Assembly: GCA_902526075.1 (NCBI GenBank)
Contig: CABZJM010000004.1
Coordinates: forward strand, 24,092 to 88,091
From: an uncultured Bacteroidota bacterium
GTDB taxonomy: Bacteria > Bacteroidota > Bacteroidia > Flavobacteriales > Flavobacteriaceae
Direction: 5' to 3'
Length of the DNA: 64,000 nucleotides
The notes beneath the pieces are model-generated. The model ran no database searches and was not told where the DNA came from. It worked only from the letters and a program-made list of their open reading frames with translations. A program made the translations under genes and the position numbers. Numbering within the stretch: position 1 is the first letter of the stretch; the number at the start of each line of letters is the position of its first letter. Of the stretch, positions 49,194 through 58,029 are shown piece by piece.

Positions 49194-50033
49194 ATGTTAA
49201 GGCTTACTATAAGTGTATTATTAATAATTAGTTCACTACAATTAAATTATTCTCAAAGTAAAATTCAACAAATAAAACCTGAAAAGATTCTTTATAAGAA
49301 TGCTAAAGAAGGAGAGCTCAATTTATTTGTATATAAACCTTCAGAATTTGATATCAAAAAAAAATATAGTTGTATAGTTTTTTTTCACGGAGGGGGTTGG
49401 AATTCTGGAAACCCAGAACAATTTCAACGACAATCAAGATATTTTACTTCTAGGGGAATGGTAGCTGTTTCTGTTGAGTACAGGATAAGAAATGTACATG
49501 GAACATCCCCAATTCAAGCGATGGAGGATGCAAAATCCGCAATACGATTTATAAGGTCGAATGCAAAATTACTTTCAATTGATTCAAATAAAATCGCTGC
49601 GGCTGGGGGATCAGCAGGTGGTCACTTGGCAGCGGTTGCGGGAAATATTGACTTGTTTGATAATAGTAATGAAGATCTTACAATCAGCTCTAAGCCCAAC
49701 TTATTAATTCTTTATAATCCAGTTTTACATAATGGAAGGAAATGGCCATGGATTGATAACCCTTCCAATGCTTCACCATACGATAATATAAGCAAAGGGG
49801 CTCCCCCAACCATTATATTAACCGGGACAGAGGATAAAATAGTACCGGTTGAATTAATTAAAAGTTATAAAAAAAGAATGGAGTCCATAGGAAGTAGATG
49901 TGATTTGATTTTGTATGAGGGTGCTGAACATGCATTCTTTAATAGGGGTGATGATTTTATTGACACAGTTTTTCAGACAGATATTTTTCTAAAATCTAAC
50001 GGGTATTTATTAGGTCCGCCAACAATAAAATAA
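49194..50033 (+). CDS. Exported alpha/beta hydrolase, likely carbohydrate esterase
   Basis: 279 residues with a signal peptide (ending LNYSQS). The oxyanion motif FHGGGWNSGN is near residue 66, and the nucleophile elbow GGSAGGHLA is near 139. The acid and histidine are in TGTEDKIVP and EGAEHAFFN. The fold is of the BD-FAE/hormone-sensitive-lipase kind, which includes acetyl xylan and feruloyl esterases in gut and marine Bacteroidota. It follows the fusion gene by 2 nt, so deacylation and the sulfatase-xylanase steps are probably co-expressed. Acetyl-xylan substrate is inferred from context. Confidence 0.85.
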   Translation: MLRLTISVLLIISSLQLNYSQSKIQQIKPEKILYKNAKEGELNLFVYKPSEFDIKKKYSCIVFFHGGGWNSGNPEQFQRQSRYFTSRGMVAVSVEYRIRNVHGTSPIQAMEDAKSAIRFIRSNAKLLSIDSNKIAAAGGSAGGHLAAVAGNIDLFDNSNEDLTISSKPNLLILYNPVLHNGRKWPWIDNPSNASPYDNISKGAPPTIILTGTEDKIVPVELIKSYKKRMESIGSRCDLILYEGAEHAFFNRGDDFIDTVFQTDIFLKSNGYLLGPPTIK

Positions 50034-50044
50034 TTTTTAAATGA

Positions 50045-50896
50045 TTAGAATCTTTGGAAAAAATCCCATACATCCAGAAATAATATATTTAGGTTTAAAT
50101 TGTGACCACCATTTTCAATTCTGAGATACCTTATTTCCTTTCCATTATCACAAGAATCAAAGATGTATAAAGTGTCTTGCCCTAACATTATTGTATTAGG
50201 ATTTTCAGAGCAATTAAATCGGAACGCCCAAATTTGAGCACTTTCAAAGGCATCTAAAAACACATGTCCAAATTGTGGTCCACCGTCAATCGGAATAGAT
50301 GTATCTGCTGCACCATTTACTTGAAACACAGAAACTGGATTAGTGGATTCAAGCAAAGGAAGGCTCTCAATTAGCTGAGAAACAATAGGAGCAATAGCTT
50401 TAAAATGATTAGTTTCAATAGCTAATTTATTTACCATACTCGATCCATTTGATACACCAATTGCATATATTTTTTCAAGATTTAAGTTGTTATAACTTTC
50501 TAATTCAGCAATAATTAAATTAGTAAATTCTACATCGTCAGCATTAGAGGGTTCGGGTCCAAGATTCCACGATTCTAAATAACCCTGTGGATAAACCCCT
50601 ATAAAAGCACCCGAATTTGTATAGTTACCGAGTATGCTAATCCAGCTATTATTATTTCCCCCACGTCCATGATATGCGAAAACAACTGGATAGTTTTTGT
50701 TAGTATCTATTACATCTGGAGCTTGAATTATTACAGGTCTTAATATTGTATTGCCGCCTTCTAATTCCTGTTCAATTGTGATTGTTGTAGAGATTAGATT
50801 ATTAGATTCCAGGTTACCCGTATTATTTACACTATCCTCGCTATTACAACTATATATTAATAGGGTTATAAATAAGATGTAGGTTATTTTATTCAA
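50045..50896 (-). CDS. CE1/PHB-depolymerase-like esterase lipoprotein
   Basis: 283 residues with a lipobox (LIYSC). The fold is that of the polyhydroxybutyrate depolymerase / feruloyl and acetyl xylan esterase family: VVFAYHGRGGNNN near residue 70, nucleophile elbow GVSNGSSM near 146, ADTSIP and the final GGHNL. It is likely at the cell surface or in the periplasm and would remove acetyl or feruloyl groups from xylan. It is the last gene of the minus-strand xylose block and converges with the other esterase gene. Confidence 0.8.
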   Translation of the reverse strand: MNKITYILFITLLIYSCNSEDSVNNTGNLESNNLISTTITIEQELEGGNTILRPVIIQAPDVIDTNKNYPVVFAYHGRGGNNNSWISILGNYTNSGAFIGVYPQGYLESWNLGPEPSNADDVEFTNLIIAELESYNNLNLEKIYAIGVSNGSSMVNKLAIETNHFKAIAPIVSQLIESLPLLESTNPVSVFQVNGAADTSIPIDGGPQFGHVFLDAFESAQIWAFRFNCSENPNTIMLGQDTLYIFDSCDNGKEIRYLRIENGGHNLNLNILFLDVWDFFQRF

Positions 50897-50909
50897 GATA
50901 TGGTTTTAA

Positions 50910-52562
50910 TTAGCCAGTAAAATAGTTTAAAATAACAACAACTATTATCACCAGAATTACTGATAAAATCACATCTATTGTTTCATAACTATTTTTGTTT
51001 TCTAACTTTTGTTCTTTTGTTAATGTTCCAAATGATAGGCCCACAATTTTACTATATTCAGGTTCAGCCGTAGAAAGTGTAACACCCACACACAATAAAA
51101 TTGAAAATATAAACATAAGTATTGCCATGTGTGAAAAATTAATCGTGGCAAAAACAAACATATAGCTATCAACTATTGTGTTTGAAGATATTTCAGGTTG
51201 AAAGTAAATTTCTGAACTGAGTCTTATAATTAACAAGACTAAACCAGCCATTAACGTTGTTATGGCTGCTTTTGAATTTACCTTTTTCCAAACAATTCCC
51301 AAAATGAAAACAGCTGCTACTGGGGGAGCAATATAGGATTGAACATTTTGGAGATATTGATACATAACGCCACCACCAATTTTTTCCATAATCGGAATCC
51401 AAATGATTCCAAGAATTACTATTACAGTAGTAGCAAGTTTACCAATATTTAATAGTTTTTTTTCAGACTCATTAGGCTTTAACTTTTTATAAATGTCAAT
51501 TGTAAATATAGTTGAGCAAGAATTAAATACTGATGCAAGTGAGCTCATAAGTGCTGCCATGAGACCTCCAGCAACCAAGCCTTTCAGTCCAACAGGAAGC
51601 AAAGTTTTAACAAGCATTGGGAATGCTCTATCAGCTTTTTCAATAGAAAATACCTCAGGGTTTTGAATCGATAATGCAAAGGCAATAATCCCTGGAATTA
51701 AAAAAATAAATATGGGAAGTAATTTTAAATAAGCTCCAAATATTGCTCCTCTTCTTCCAATTTTAATATTGTTAGCTGCTAATGTTCTTTGAACAATATA
51801 TTGATCTGTACACCAATACCAAACACCAACTATTGTACCACCAAATAATAATCCAGTCCAAGGAAAATCAGGATCTGTCATTGGTCGCCACATGTTAAAA
51901 TGATCAGGGCTTGCAGCAATGACGGTGTTTCTTAATTCAGCCCATCCACCAACTTCTTGCAATCCTAGATATGTGATAATTATTGAACCTAGAATTAGTA
52001 TAATGGCCTGTAGGGTTTCGGTATAAATTACAGCTTTCATTCCTCCTATCACAGTATATATTCCTGTAAAAACCACCACCCCAATTGCTCCATACCAAAA
52101 GGGTATTCCCAGTAATTCAGAAACAACAATCCCGCCTGCATATATTGTAACAGAAACTTTTGTTAACACATATGCAATTAGGGAGAAAAGGGATAAGAAC
52201 CATCTCGATTTTGAATCAAATCTTTTTTCCAAAAACTCAGGCATTGTAAAAGCCCCACTCCTAATATAAAATGGTAAAAATAGCCAACCCAATAACAGGA
52301 CTATCCACGCATGTAGCTCATAATGAGCCATAGGTGTTCCAGATTCAAAGCCTGTTCCTGCTAGTCCAACAACATGTTCGGACCCAATATTTGAGGCGAA
52401 AATTGAAGCACCAATTACGAACCACCCAACATTTCTTCCAGCTAGGAAATAGTCTTCTGTATTTTTATTTTTTTGTAAAACAACCCACACTGCAACAAGA
52501 ATCAGTGCTAGAAAATATATTCCTAAGATAATCCAATCTAATTCCTCTAACACTGTTGTCAA
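50910..52562 (-). CDS. Sodium:solute symporter (SGLT-like), probably for xylose
   Basis: 550 residues and about 14 inner-membrane segments of the SSS family. The region EDYFLAGRNVGWFVIGASIFASNIGSEH (in part) is typical of SGLT-like sugar carriers, and WYWCTDQYIVQR and the RRGAIFGAYLKLLP loop are also characteristic. It begins 6 nt after the xylA stop in the same strand, so xylose is the most likely substrate, though this is inferred from the neighbours. Together with the GPH carrier it gives the locus one route for monomers and another for oligomers. Confidence 0.88.
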   Translation of the reverse strand: MTTVLEELDWIILGIYFLALILVAVWVVLQKNKNTEDYFLAGRNVGWFVIGASIFASNIGSEHVVGLAGTGFESGTPMAHYELHAWIVLLLGWLFLPFYIRSGAFTMPEFLEKRFDSKSRWFLSLFSLIAYVLTKVSVTIYAGGIVVSELLGIPFWYGAIGVVVFTGIYTVIGGMKAVIYTETLQAIILILGSIIITYLGLQEVGGWAELRNTVIAASPDHFNMWRPMTDPDFPWTGLLFGGTIVGVWYWCTDQYIVQRTLAANNIKIGRRGAIFGAYLKLLPIFIFLIPGIIAFALSIQNPEVFSIEKADRAFPMLVKTLLPVGLKGLVAGGLMAALMSSLASVFNSCSTIFTIDIYKKLKPNESEKKLLNIGKLATTVIVILGIIWIPIMEKIGGGVMYQYLQNVQSYIAPPVAAVFILGIVWKKVNSKAAITTLMAGLVLLIIRLSSEIYFQPEISSNTIVDSYMFVFATINFSHMAILMFIFSILLCVGVTLSTAEPEYSKIVGLSFGTLTKEQKLENKNSYETIDVILSVILVIIVVVILNYFTG

Positions 52563-52568
52563 AATATA

Positions 52569-53882
52569 TTACAAATACTGGTTCAAAATATTTTCGAAAA
52601 GCTCTTGTTTTCCGCTTTCAGGACTTATTTCGATATCATCTTTTGCTATTTCATATAAGTCTTTTAGTTCTAATTTACCGTTCTCAAAATCTTTCCCTTT
52701 TCCACTGTCAAAACTTTGATATCTCTTTTTTCTTAAATCAGCATAGGAAGATGAGGTCATTATTTTATCAGCAGAGATTAAAGCTCTTGCGAAAGTGTCA
52801 GCCCCCCCAATGTGGGCATAGAATATGTCTTCCAAATCAGTAGAATTTCTTCTAATTTTAGCATCAAAATTTATTCCTCCACCCATAAGTCCACCGGCTT
52901 GAAGAAATACCAACATTGCCTCAGTTGTTTCAAGAACATTATTTGGAAATTGGTCAGTATCCCAACCATTTTGGTAGTCACCTCTATTTGCATCAATACT
53001 CCCAAGCATCCCTGCTTTTGCAGCTACAGCAAGCTCGTGCTGCATAGTATGCTGCGCAAGGGTCGCATGATTAACCTCAATATTTAGTTTAAAGTCTTTA
53101 TCAAGTCCGTATTCTTTAAGAAATCCAATTGCAGTTGCAGCATCAAAATCATATTGATGTTTCATTGGCTCCATTGGTTTTGGTTCAATGAAAAAAGTTC
53201 CTTTGAATCCCTGAGATCTGGCATAATCCTTTGCCATGGTTAAGAACCTAGCCATGTGATCGAGTTCTCTTCCTATATCGGTATTTAGTAAGGACATATA
53301 GCCTTCTCTTCCACCCCAAAACACATAATTTTCTCCGTCTAGAGCAATTGTTGCATCTAAGGCTAATTTTACCTGGGCTCCAGCATGTGCAACCACATTA
53401 AAATTTGGATTAGTAGCGGCCCCATTCATATATCTTGGATTTGAAAAACAGTTTGCTGTTCCCCATAGAAGCTTAATTCCGGTTTCTTCTTTTTTGTTTT
53501 TTATATACTCAACTATTGTTTCAAGTCTTTTTTCTGACTCTGAAAACGTTGTAGCCTCTCTTACTAAATCAAAATCATGGAAACAGAAATAATCAAATCC
53601 CATTTTGCCAATAAATTCAAATGCAGCATCAGCTTTATCTTTTGCAGCTTGAATCGGTTCAGGATTTTTATCCCATTCAAAGTTCAATGTTCCAGGTCCA
53701 AAAGGATCAGATCCAACTCCACAAAATGAATGCCAATAAGCAATTGCAAATTTGAAATGCTCTTTCATTGTTTTTCCAGCAACTACTTTATTTGGATCAT
53801 AATATTTAAATGCTAAAGGATTATCTGATTCAGACCCTTCATATTTAATTTTTTCAATTCCTTTGTAATATTCTTTACTCAT
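52569..53882 (-). CDS. xylA: Xylose isomerase
   Basis: 437 residues, the usual length of the class II enzyme. It converts D-xylose to D-xylulose using two divalent metal ions in the cytoplasm. Recognisable sites: FCFHDFDLV (catalytic His), [28 protein letters not shown] and GSIDANRGD (metal ligands). The order is xylB, xylA, transporter, esterase in transcription, with short gaps (7 and 6 nt). Together they form the intracellular end of the pathway. Confidence 0.97.
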   Translation of the reverse strand: MSKEYYKGIEKIKYEGSESDNPLAFKYYDPNKVVAGKTMKEHFKFAIAYWHSFCGVGSDPFGPGTLNFEWDKNPEPIQAAKDKADAAFEFIGKMGFDYFCFHDFDLVREATTFSESEKRLETIVEYIKNKKEETGIKLLWGTANCFSNPRYMNGAATNPNFNVVAHAGAQVKLALDATIALDGENYVFWGGREGYMSLLNTDIGRELDHMARFLTMAKDYARSQGFKGTFFIEPKPMEPMKHQYDFDAATAIGFLKEYGLDKDFKLNIEVNHATLAQHTMQHELAVAAKAGMLGSIDANRGDYQNGWDTDQFPNNVLETTEAMLVFLQAGGLMGGGINFDAKIRRNSTDLEDIFYAHIGGADTFARALISADKIMTSSSYADLRKKRYQSFDSGKGKDFENGKLELKDLYEIAKDDIEISPESGKQELFENILNQYL

Positions 53883-53889
53883 AATTAAA

Positions 53890-55374
53890 TTATTTGTTTT
53901 TTAATATTCCTTTTAAATCTTCTTTCCATCTAGAATAGGCGTCTTCATATTCAGATGTATTCTTTAGTGGTAAAAATGTCATTACGTGATCGTTTTTAGT
54001 TATTTTTTTTCTAAATGAATCTAAATTATCATTCATTACTCCTGATGCCCTGGCAGCACCAAATGCACCAGTTGTATTATAGATTTCAATTTCATGACCT
54101 GTTAAGGTAGCAACAGTATTTGCAAAAATTTTAGATCTAAATAAATTATCATTTCCAGCTCTAACCACATTTATTAACGCATTGTCATTTTTTAAAATTT
54201 CCATTCCGTACATAAACGAGAAAGCAATTCCCTCCAATGATGATCTGTATAAATGACCATGGCTATGTTGATTCAAGTTAATGTTACATATATGTGTTCC
54301 TATATTTTTATTATTTAACATTCTTTCAGCTCCGTTTCCAAATGGTATAACTGAAACTCCTTCAGACCCAACCGGAATACTTGATGCTGCTTCATTCATT
54401 TTTTCATATGATTTGCCAATACTATGATTTCTAAGCCATCTATACTGTATACCTGCTCCATTAATACACAGTAATTTTCCAATGGATTTATTCTTATCGT
54501 TATAATTAACATGTGCAAAATGATTTATTCTAGACGGTTCCTTAGAATTAATATCATTTGTAATTGAGTAAATAACCCCTGAAGTTCCACCTGACGCCGC
54601 TACCTCACCATTATCAAAAACATTTAAAGCAAGAGCATTATTTGGCTGATCACCAGCTCTGTAGGAAATAGGAATGCCAATATTTAATCCAGTTTCATCA
54701 CATGATTTCAAATAAGTAGCCCCCTGATTCGTAAAGTTGTCAACTAAATTAGGTGTAAGATTTCGATCAATCCCATAAAAATCTAGTAACCAATTTGCGG
54801 TTTCATTATTTTTATAATCCCAAATTATTCCTTCAGACAAACCATTTCTTGTTGTGTTAATTTCACCAGTTAATTTATATGCAATAAAATCTCCTGGCAA
54901 CATATATTTATGTATTTTTTCATAGACCTGAGGTTCATTTTCTTTTACCCATTTTAACTTTGATGCTGTAAAGTTTCCAGGGGAATTTAGCAGATGAGAC
55001 ATACACTTATCCTTACCCAACTTTTCATAAGCATTATTTCCAATATTAACGGCTCTACTATCACACCAAATAATAGAATCTCTTAGAGGTTCCCCATTTT
55101 TATCTACGATGACTAGTCCGTGCATTTGATATGAAATTCCAATCGAAACAATTTTTTTAGGATCAATATTAGATTCTTTACAAACCCTTTTTATAGCAGT
55201 ACATGTGTGCTTCCACCAGACATTTGGATCTTGCTCTGCCCAGTCATTTTTTAATGAGCTTATACTCATTTCATTTTTTGGTTCATGTACACTTAGAATG
55301 CTTTTGCCTGATTTTGCTTCAACTAAAGCCGCTTTTACAGATGAACTACCAACATCTAGACCCAGATAATACAT
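53890..55374 (-). CDS. xylB: Xylulokinase
   Basis: 494 residues of the FGGY sugar kinase family. It phosphorylates D-xylulose to xylulose 5-phosphate for the pentose phosphate pathway. The N-terminal phosphate loop is [13 protein letters not shown], the substrate region includes QMHGLVIVD, and the second phosphate loop is [13 protein letters not shown]. The gene opens the xylBA-symporter-esterase run. The 70-nt gap upstream, to the end of the FGE gene, is AT-rich and shows no clear promoter or terminator. Confidence 0.95.
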   Translation of the reverse strand: MYYLGLDVGSSSVKAALVEAKSGKSILSVHEPKNEMSISSLKNDWAEQDPNVWWKHTCTAIKRVCKESNIDPKKIVSIGISYQMHGLVIVDKNGEPLRDSIIWCDSRAVNIGNNAYEKLGKDKCMSHLLNSPGNFTASKLKWVKENEPQVYEKIHKYMLPGDFIAYKLTGEINTTRNGLSEGIIWDYKNNETANWLLDFYGIDRNLTPNLVDNFTNQGATYLKSCDETGLNIGIPISYRAGDQPNNALALNVFDNGEVAASGGTSGVIYSITNDINSKEPSRINHFAHVNYNDKNKSIGKLLCINGAGIQYRWLRNHSIGKSYEKMNEAASSIPVGSEGVSVIPFGNGAERMLNNKNIGTHICNINLNQHSHGHLYRSSLEGIAFSFMYGMEILKNDNALINVVRAGNDNLFRSKIFANTVATLTGHEIEIYNTTGAFGAARASGVMNDNLDSFRKKITKNDHVMTFLPLKNTSEYEDAYSRWKEDLKGILKNK

Positions 55375-55444
55375 TTGAAATTAGTTAGTTTTTTTTATCA
55401 ATAATAAATATAAAAAAATAGAGTATTAAAGCTTAACAAAAGAG

Positions 55445-56497
55445 TTATTTATTTAGAAGCATTTCAGGTGTTGCAACTGTTCTAAATCCGGTGTGGTCAG
55501 ACCCAGAACCAACACTCACACCCATCCTTGCAGAAATTCTATAGCTTGCACAATAAGAATCATGACATAAAAACGATCCACCTTTCATTACATATTGTAT
55601 TTCGTATGGGTTGCTTGGGTTGTAACAACTACTAGCACCTTTGAGATTTTTTAGGTCAGTTTCAGCGCTTATTTCTGAGTAGTAATTGACGTTGAATAAA
55701 TCACCTGTAATTTCCCAAACATTTCCAACCATATCAAATATACCAATGCTATTTGCAGGAAAAGATTTTACTGGAGCAATCATTTCATATCCATCAATCG
55801 ATTCATTTTTTACAGGAAAATCACCTTGCCAGGTATTTGCATTTAATTTCAATAAATTTAAATTATCTCCCCAAGGAAAAACAGCATTTTCATAATTTCC
55901 TTGAGCTGCTGATTCCCATTCGGCCTCAGTGGGAAGTCTTCTATTAGCCCATTCACAATAAGCTTTAGCATCCTCAAAAGCGATATGAACTACAGGATAG
56001 CTACCTTTATTATCGATGCTGGAACCAGGGCCTTTTGGTGCCTTCCAATTTGCACCTTTTTGCCATCTCCACCATTGAAAATAATTTTGCATATTCTCAA
56101 CGGTTTTTATTTGATCATTAAATATTAAACTACCAGGCTGTAAAATCGAATCATGAGGTTTTGGCGTACCAGGGGGTAGGCTTTTCTTCATCTCATCCCA
56201 GTCGATTTGTCTCTCAGCTATTGTTAAATAACCTGTTTCATTAACAAATTTTTGAAATTGATTATTAGTAACCTCTGTAATATCAATATAAAATCCATCA
56301 ATATAAACTTCATGAGAGGGCTTTTCCCTCATCATTGCGTAATCATCATTTTGTTTTGCCCCTTTTGTGTATGATTTACCTTCAACCCAAACCATACCAT
56401 CGGGGGTTTCAAGTGAAATACTCTTATCTCCTTGATTGTTAGCGCACGAAAAAAAAATTGCACTGATAAGAATAAAAAATTTAAAAAAATCAGGCAT
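55445..56497 (-). CDS. Formylglycine-generating enzyme, exported lipoprotein form
   Basis: 350 residues. The active-site stretch GGSFLCHDSYCASYR contains both catalytic cysteines, Cys311 and Cys316, in the C-x4-C spacing of copper-dependent sulfatase-activating FGE. Other fold motifs present are RRLPTEAEWE and FDMVGNVWE. It oxidises the Cys of C-x-P/A-x-R motifs to formylglycine. The N-terminus has a lipobox (IFFSC at Cys18), so it appears to be anchored outside the cytoplasm. Four sulfatases needing this modification are encoded in the same locus. Related proteins without these cysteines (GldJ/GldK type) are not enzymes; this one retains both. Confidence 0.88.
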   Translation of the reverse strand: MPDFFKFFILISAIFFSCANNQGDKSISLETPDGMVWVEGKSYTKGAKQNDDYAMMREKPSHEVYIDGFYIDITEVTNNQFQKFVNETGYLTIAERQIDWDEMKKSLPPGTPKPHDSILQPGSLIFNDQIKTVENMQNYFQWWRWQKGANWKAPKGPGSSIDNKGSYPVVHIAFEDAKAYCEWANRRLPTEAEWESAAQGNYENAVFPWGDNLNLLKLNANTWQGDFPVKNESIDGYEMIAPVKSFPANSIGIFDMVGNVWEITGDLFNVNYYSEISAETDLKNLKGASSCYNPSNPYEIQYVMKGGSFLCHDSYCASYRISARMGVSVGSGSDHTGFRTVATPEMLLNK

Positions 56498-56952
56498 TAA
56501 TTTCTGCTAAATTTTGCAAAATCAGGGTGAAAATAGAAAGGTAACCCGAAAGGTTTTACAAATTCTTTTAATTCATCAGATGCGGTACCATAAACATCTA
56601 TTTTGTTAATCGTAAAATGTTCCGTGAATTTAGCAAAATGGGTTTCTAGTGGTCCTCCCTCAGAAATATTTTTACCGTGCTGCATCATTGCATTTCCGTC
56701 TAAGTATCTTTCAATTAAAATTACTTTATCGCCTGAATTGTAAAAACCCCACCCAAGAGAGTTGGGCTCATTTATGTCAATAGCATCTGTGTAATACTTA
56801 GAAAACTCAGCAATATCATCTTCTGATTTACCCTCATTTGAATTCATATCCACTACAAAGATTATTTCATTTTTATTGTATTGACTTTTTTCAGGTGTTT
56901 CACAATTGAATAAAAACGCTGCTAAAAGGATTGTAAAAAGAATTTTTTTCAT
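56497..56952 (-). CDS. Small lipoprotein of unknown function, possible ferredoxin-like/ABM fold
   Basis: 151 residues with a lipobox (FLFNC). The pattern of the mature part (YYTDAIDINEPNSLGWGFYN, then VILIERYLDGNAMMQHGKNI and a later FTINKIDVYG) resembles the antibiotic-biosynthesis-monooxygenase-type dimeric barrel, but this is only a resemblance. Its stop overlaps the FGE start codon by one base, so the two are translationally coupled. It may serve the exported FGE; that is inferred from position alone. Confidence 0.5.
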   Translation of the reverse strand: MKKILFTILLAAFLFNCETPEKSQYNKNEIIFVVDMNSNEGKSEDDIAEFSKYYTDAIDINEPNSLGWGFYNSGDKVILIERYLDGNAMMQHGKNISEGGPLETHFAKFTEHFTINKIDVYGTASDELKEFVKPFGLPFYFHPDFAKFSRN

Positions 56953-57025
56953 ATTATTTTTTTTGGTTAATTGCTTAAATTAATCAAAAATTTGATAACT
57001 TAAAATATATAATTAAAAGAAAGCT

Positions 57026-57175
57026 ATGCCAAGTAAATTTTTTGGAAATAGATTTGACAATCAATCAAATAATAAAGGAAAAAATTCTAATAAAAAATCT
57101 GCAAAAAAAAAAGCTCAGAATCAAAACAATAGAGCTAAATCAGGAGGTGTTAGAAAAGTAGGAAGAGGAGGATAA
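57026..57175 (+). CDS. Small basic protein rich in Lys, Asn, Gly and Arg
   Basis: A 49-codon frame starting MPSKFFGNRFDNQSNN and ending GGVRKVGRGG. It is strongly basic and has no hydrophobic segment, which suggests a nucleic-acid or ribosome-associated peptide. It is divergent from the lipoprotein/FGE pair with a 73-nt gap. I do not recognise the family. The ordered composition and closely spaced downstream genes support its being real. Confidence 0.5.
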   Translation: MPSKFFGNRFDNQSNNKGKNSNKKSAKKKAQNQNNRAKSGGVRKVGRGG

Positions 57176-57178
57176 TAA

Positions 57179-57304
57179 ATGAGGACCATTTATATAAAAT
57201 TATCTTACTATATAGCATTATTAACTGTCTATGGCCTGTATTTTGATATTAAGCTTAATAATAAAAGATGTAAGACCTTGAGGATTAATTTATTACAAAT
57301 ATGA
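57179..57304 (+). CDS. Possible 41-residue small protein
   Basis: The frame opens MRTIYIKLSYYIALLTVYGLY and ends with a TGA that overlaps the next gene's ATG (ATGA). It starts 3 nt after the basic protein. The hydrophobic first half could be a short membrane segment. Coupling geometry is the main support. It could also be chance. Confidence 0.3.
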   Translation: MRTIYIKLSYYIALLTVYGLYFDIKLNNKRCKTLRINLLQI

Positions 57305-57705
57305 AAAACCTACCGTTAGTGTTTTCAGCGATGATTGTTGGAATCACTTTGTTTCAATCAGCGCTGGTTGCTCCAGCAATCAATAAACTCATTAATGCTG
57401 AAGACGCAAGTGTATTTTTAAGAAATATTTGGCCTAAATTTTTTATAATCATTGCAGTCATTTCATTAGCCTCTTTCGTAATTTTAATAATCAACTCAAG
57501 TCAAAATTTGTTTAAATACATTTCATTCATAAGTTTTATACTTATGTTAGTTTGCTATTTAATTACTCCAATGATTAATGAAGCTAAAGATTCTTTAAAC
57601 GACCAACTTTGGACAGTACTACACCTATCAACAATAATACTTACATTCATTACATTGATCATGAACACATTAACTATTATTTATTGGAAAACTACAGGTC
57701 TATGA
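57301..57705 (+). CDS. Four-helix membrane protein, DUF4149-like
   Basis: 134 residues with four hydrophobic segments. The N-terminus reads LVFSAMIVGITLFQSALVAPAINKL, which resembles the first helix and conserved proline of the DUF4149/TMEM205-like family. Function is unknown. The stop overlaps the start of the next gene (ATGA), so the two are coupled. Confidence 0.55.
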   Translation: MKNLPLVFSAMIVGITLFQSALVAPAINKLINAEDASVFLRNIWPKFFIIIAVISLASFVILIINSSQNLFKYISFISFILMLVCYLITPMINEAKDSLNDQLWTVLHLSTIILTFITLIMNTLTIIYWKTTGL

Positions 57706-57914
57706 AATTTTCAAAAAAGTTTATGACCTTATTTTTTATTTCACTTGCATTTGCTTGTAGTTATAAATATGATGGAGATAACGATATAATTAATGATATA
57801 ATAGATTCTCAGAACTATCAAGGTGAAATCTCTGATCTTGTTGGTTATGCTTTGCTAACAATATTTCTTTTTTTTATAATTGGCTATTTTGGCAATAAAA
57901 AAAAGGGAAAATAA
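57702..57914 (+). CDS. Small lipoprotein with C-terminal membrane helix
   Basis: 70 residues from the ATG at 57702, which overlaps the previous stop; a longer frame from 57609 lies within the preceding gene and is rejected. The signal has a lipobox (ISLAFAC). The short acidic middle is followed by a membrane segment (LVGYALLTIFLFFIIGYF) and a Lys/Gly tail. A lipidated N-terminus plus a C-terminal helix is an uncommon layout. No family is recognised. Confidence 0.55.
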   Translation: MKFSKKFMTLFFISLAFACSYKYDGDNDIINDIIDSQNYQGEISDLVGYALLTIFLFFIIGYFGNKKKGK

Positions 57915-57978
57915 AATTGATAATACTACATTTCAAATACAATGCAATATACAAGATATAAATATCCTTAATTCTTTC

Positions 57979-58007
57979 TTGACAAAACCTAAATAACTTA
58001 TTATCTT
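57979..58007 (+). promoter_or_regulatory. Strong promoter-like element shared with 13585-13613
   Basis: TTGACA at 57979-57984, a 17-nt spacer, then TATCTT at 58002-58007, 22 nt before the ATG at 58030. From the C before TTGACA, 29 of 30 bases equal the element upstream of the YadA/S74 gene; the one difference is a C/T in the spacer. Beyond the second box the two sequences diverge at once, which marks the functional edge. Confidence 0.7.
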
Positions 58008-58029
58008 GCAGATACGTTAAATCAATAAA

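Larger units (their letters stand above)
21095..56952. other. Polysaccharide utilization locus, inferred substrate a sulfated xylan
   Basis: The region contains SusC/SusD, a GH30, three GH10 domains, GH5, GH43, four sulfatases, two likely esterases, two sugar transporters, xylose isomerase, xylulokinase and a formylglycine-generating enzyme. GH10, GH43, XylA and XylB together point to xylose polymers; the sulfatases and FGE point to sulfate esters. I find no GH67 or GH115 glucuronidase and no GH51 or GH62 arabinofuranosidase. No regulator (hybrid two-component, AraC, LacI, ECF sigma/anti-sigma) is present. Blocks: plus strand 21095-42902, minus 42915-46166, plus 46240-50033, minus 50045-56952. 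Confidence 0.85.

Noticed and set aside
55445..56497. Interpretation of the FGE-like protein as a GldJ/GldK-type gliding protein
   Set aside because: Both catalytic cysteines with the right spacing are present and it is surrounded by sulfatases and xylose genes; no other gliding gene is near.
57609..57701. Earlier start for the small lipoprotein at 57702
   Set aside because: It overlaps the DUF4149-like gene by almost 100 nt and adds 31 residues before a good lipoprotein signal.
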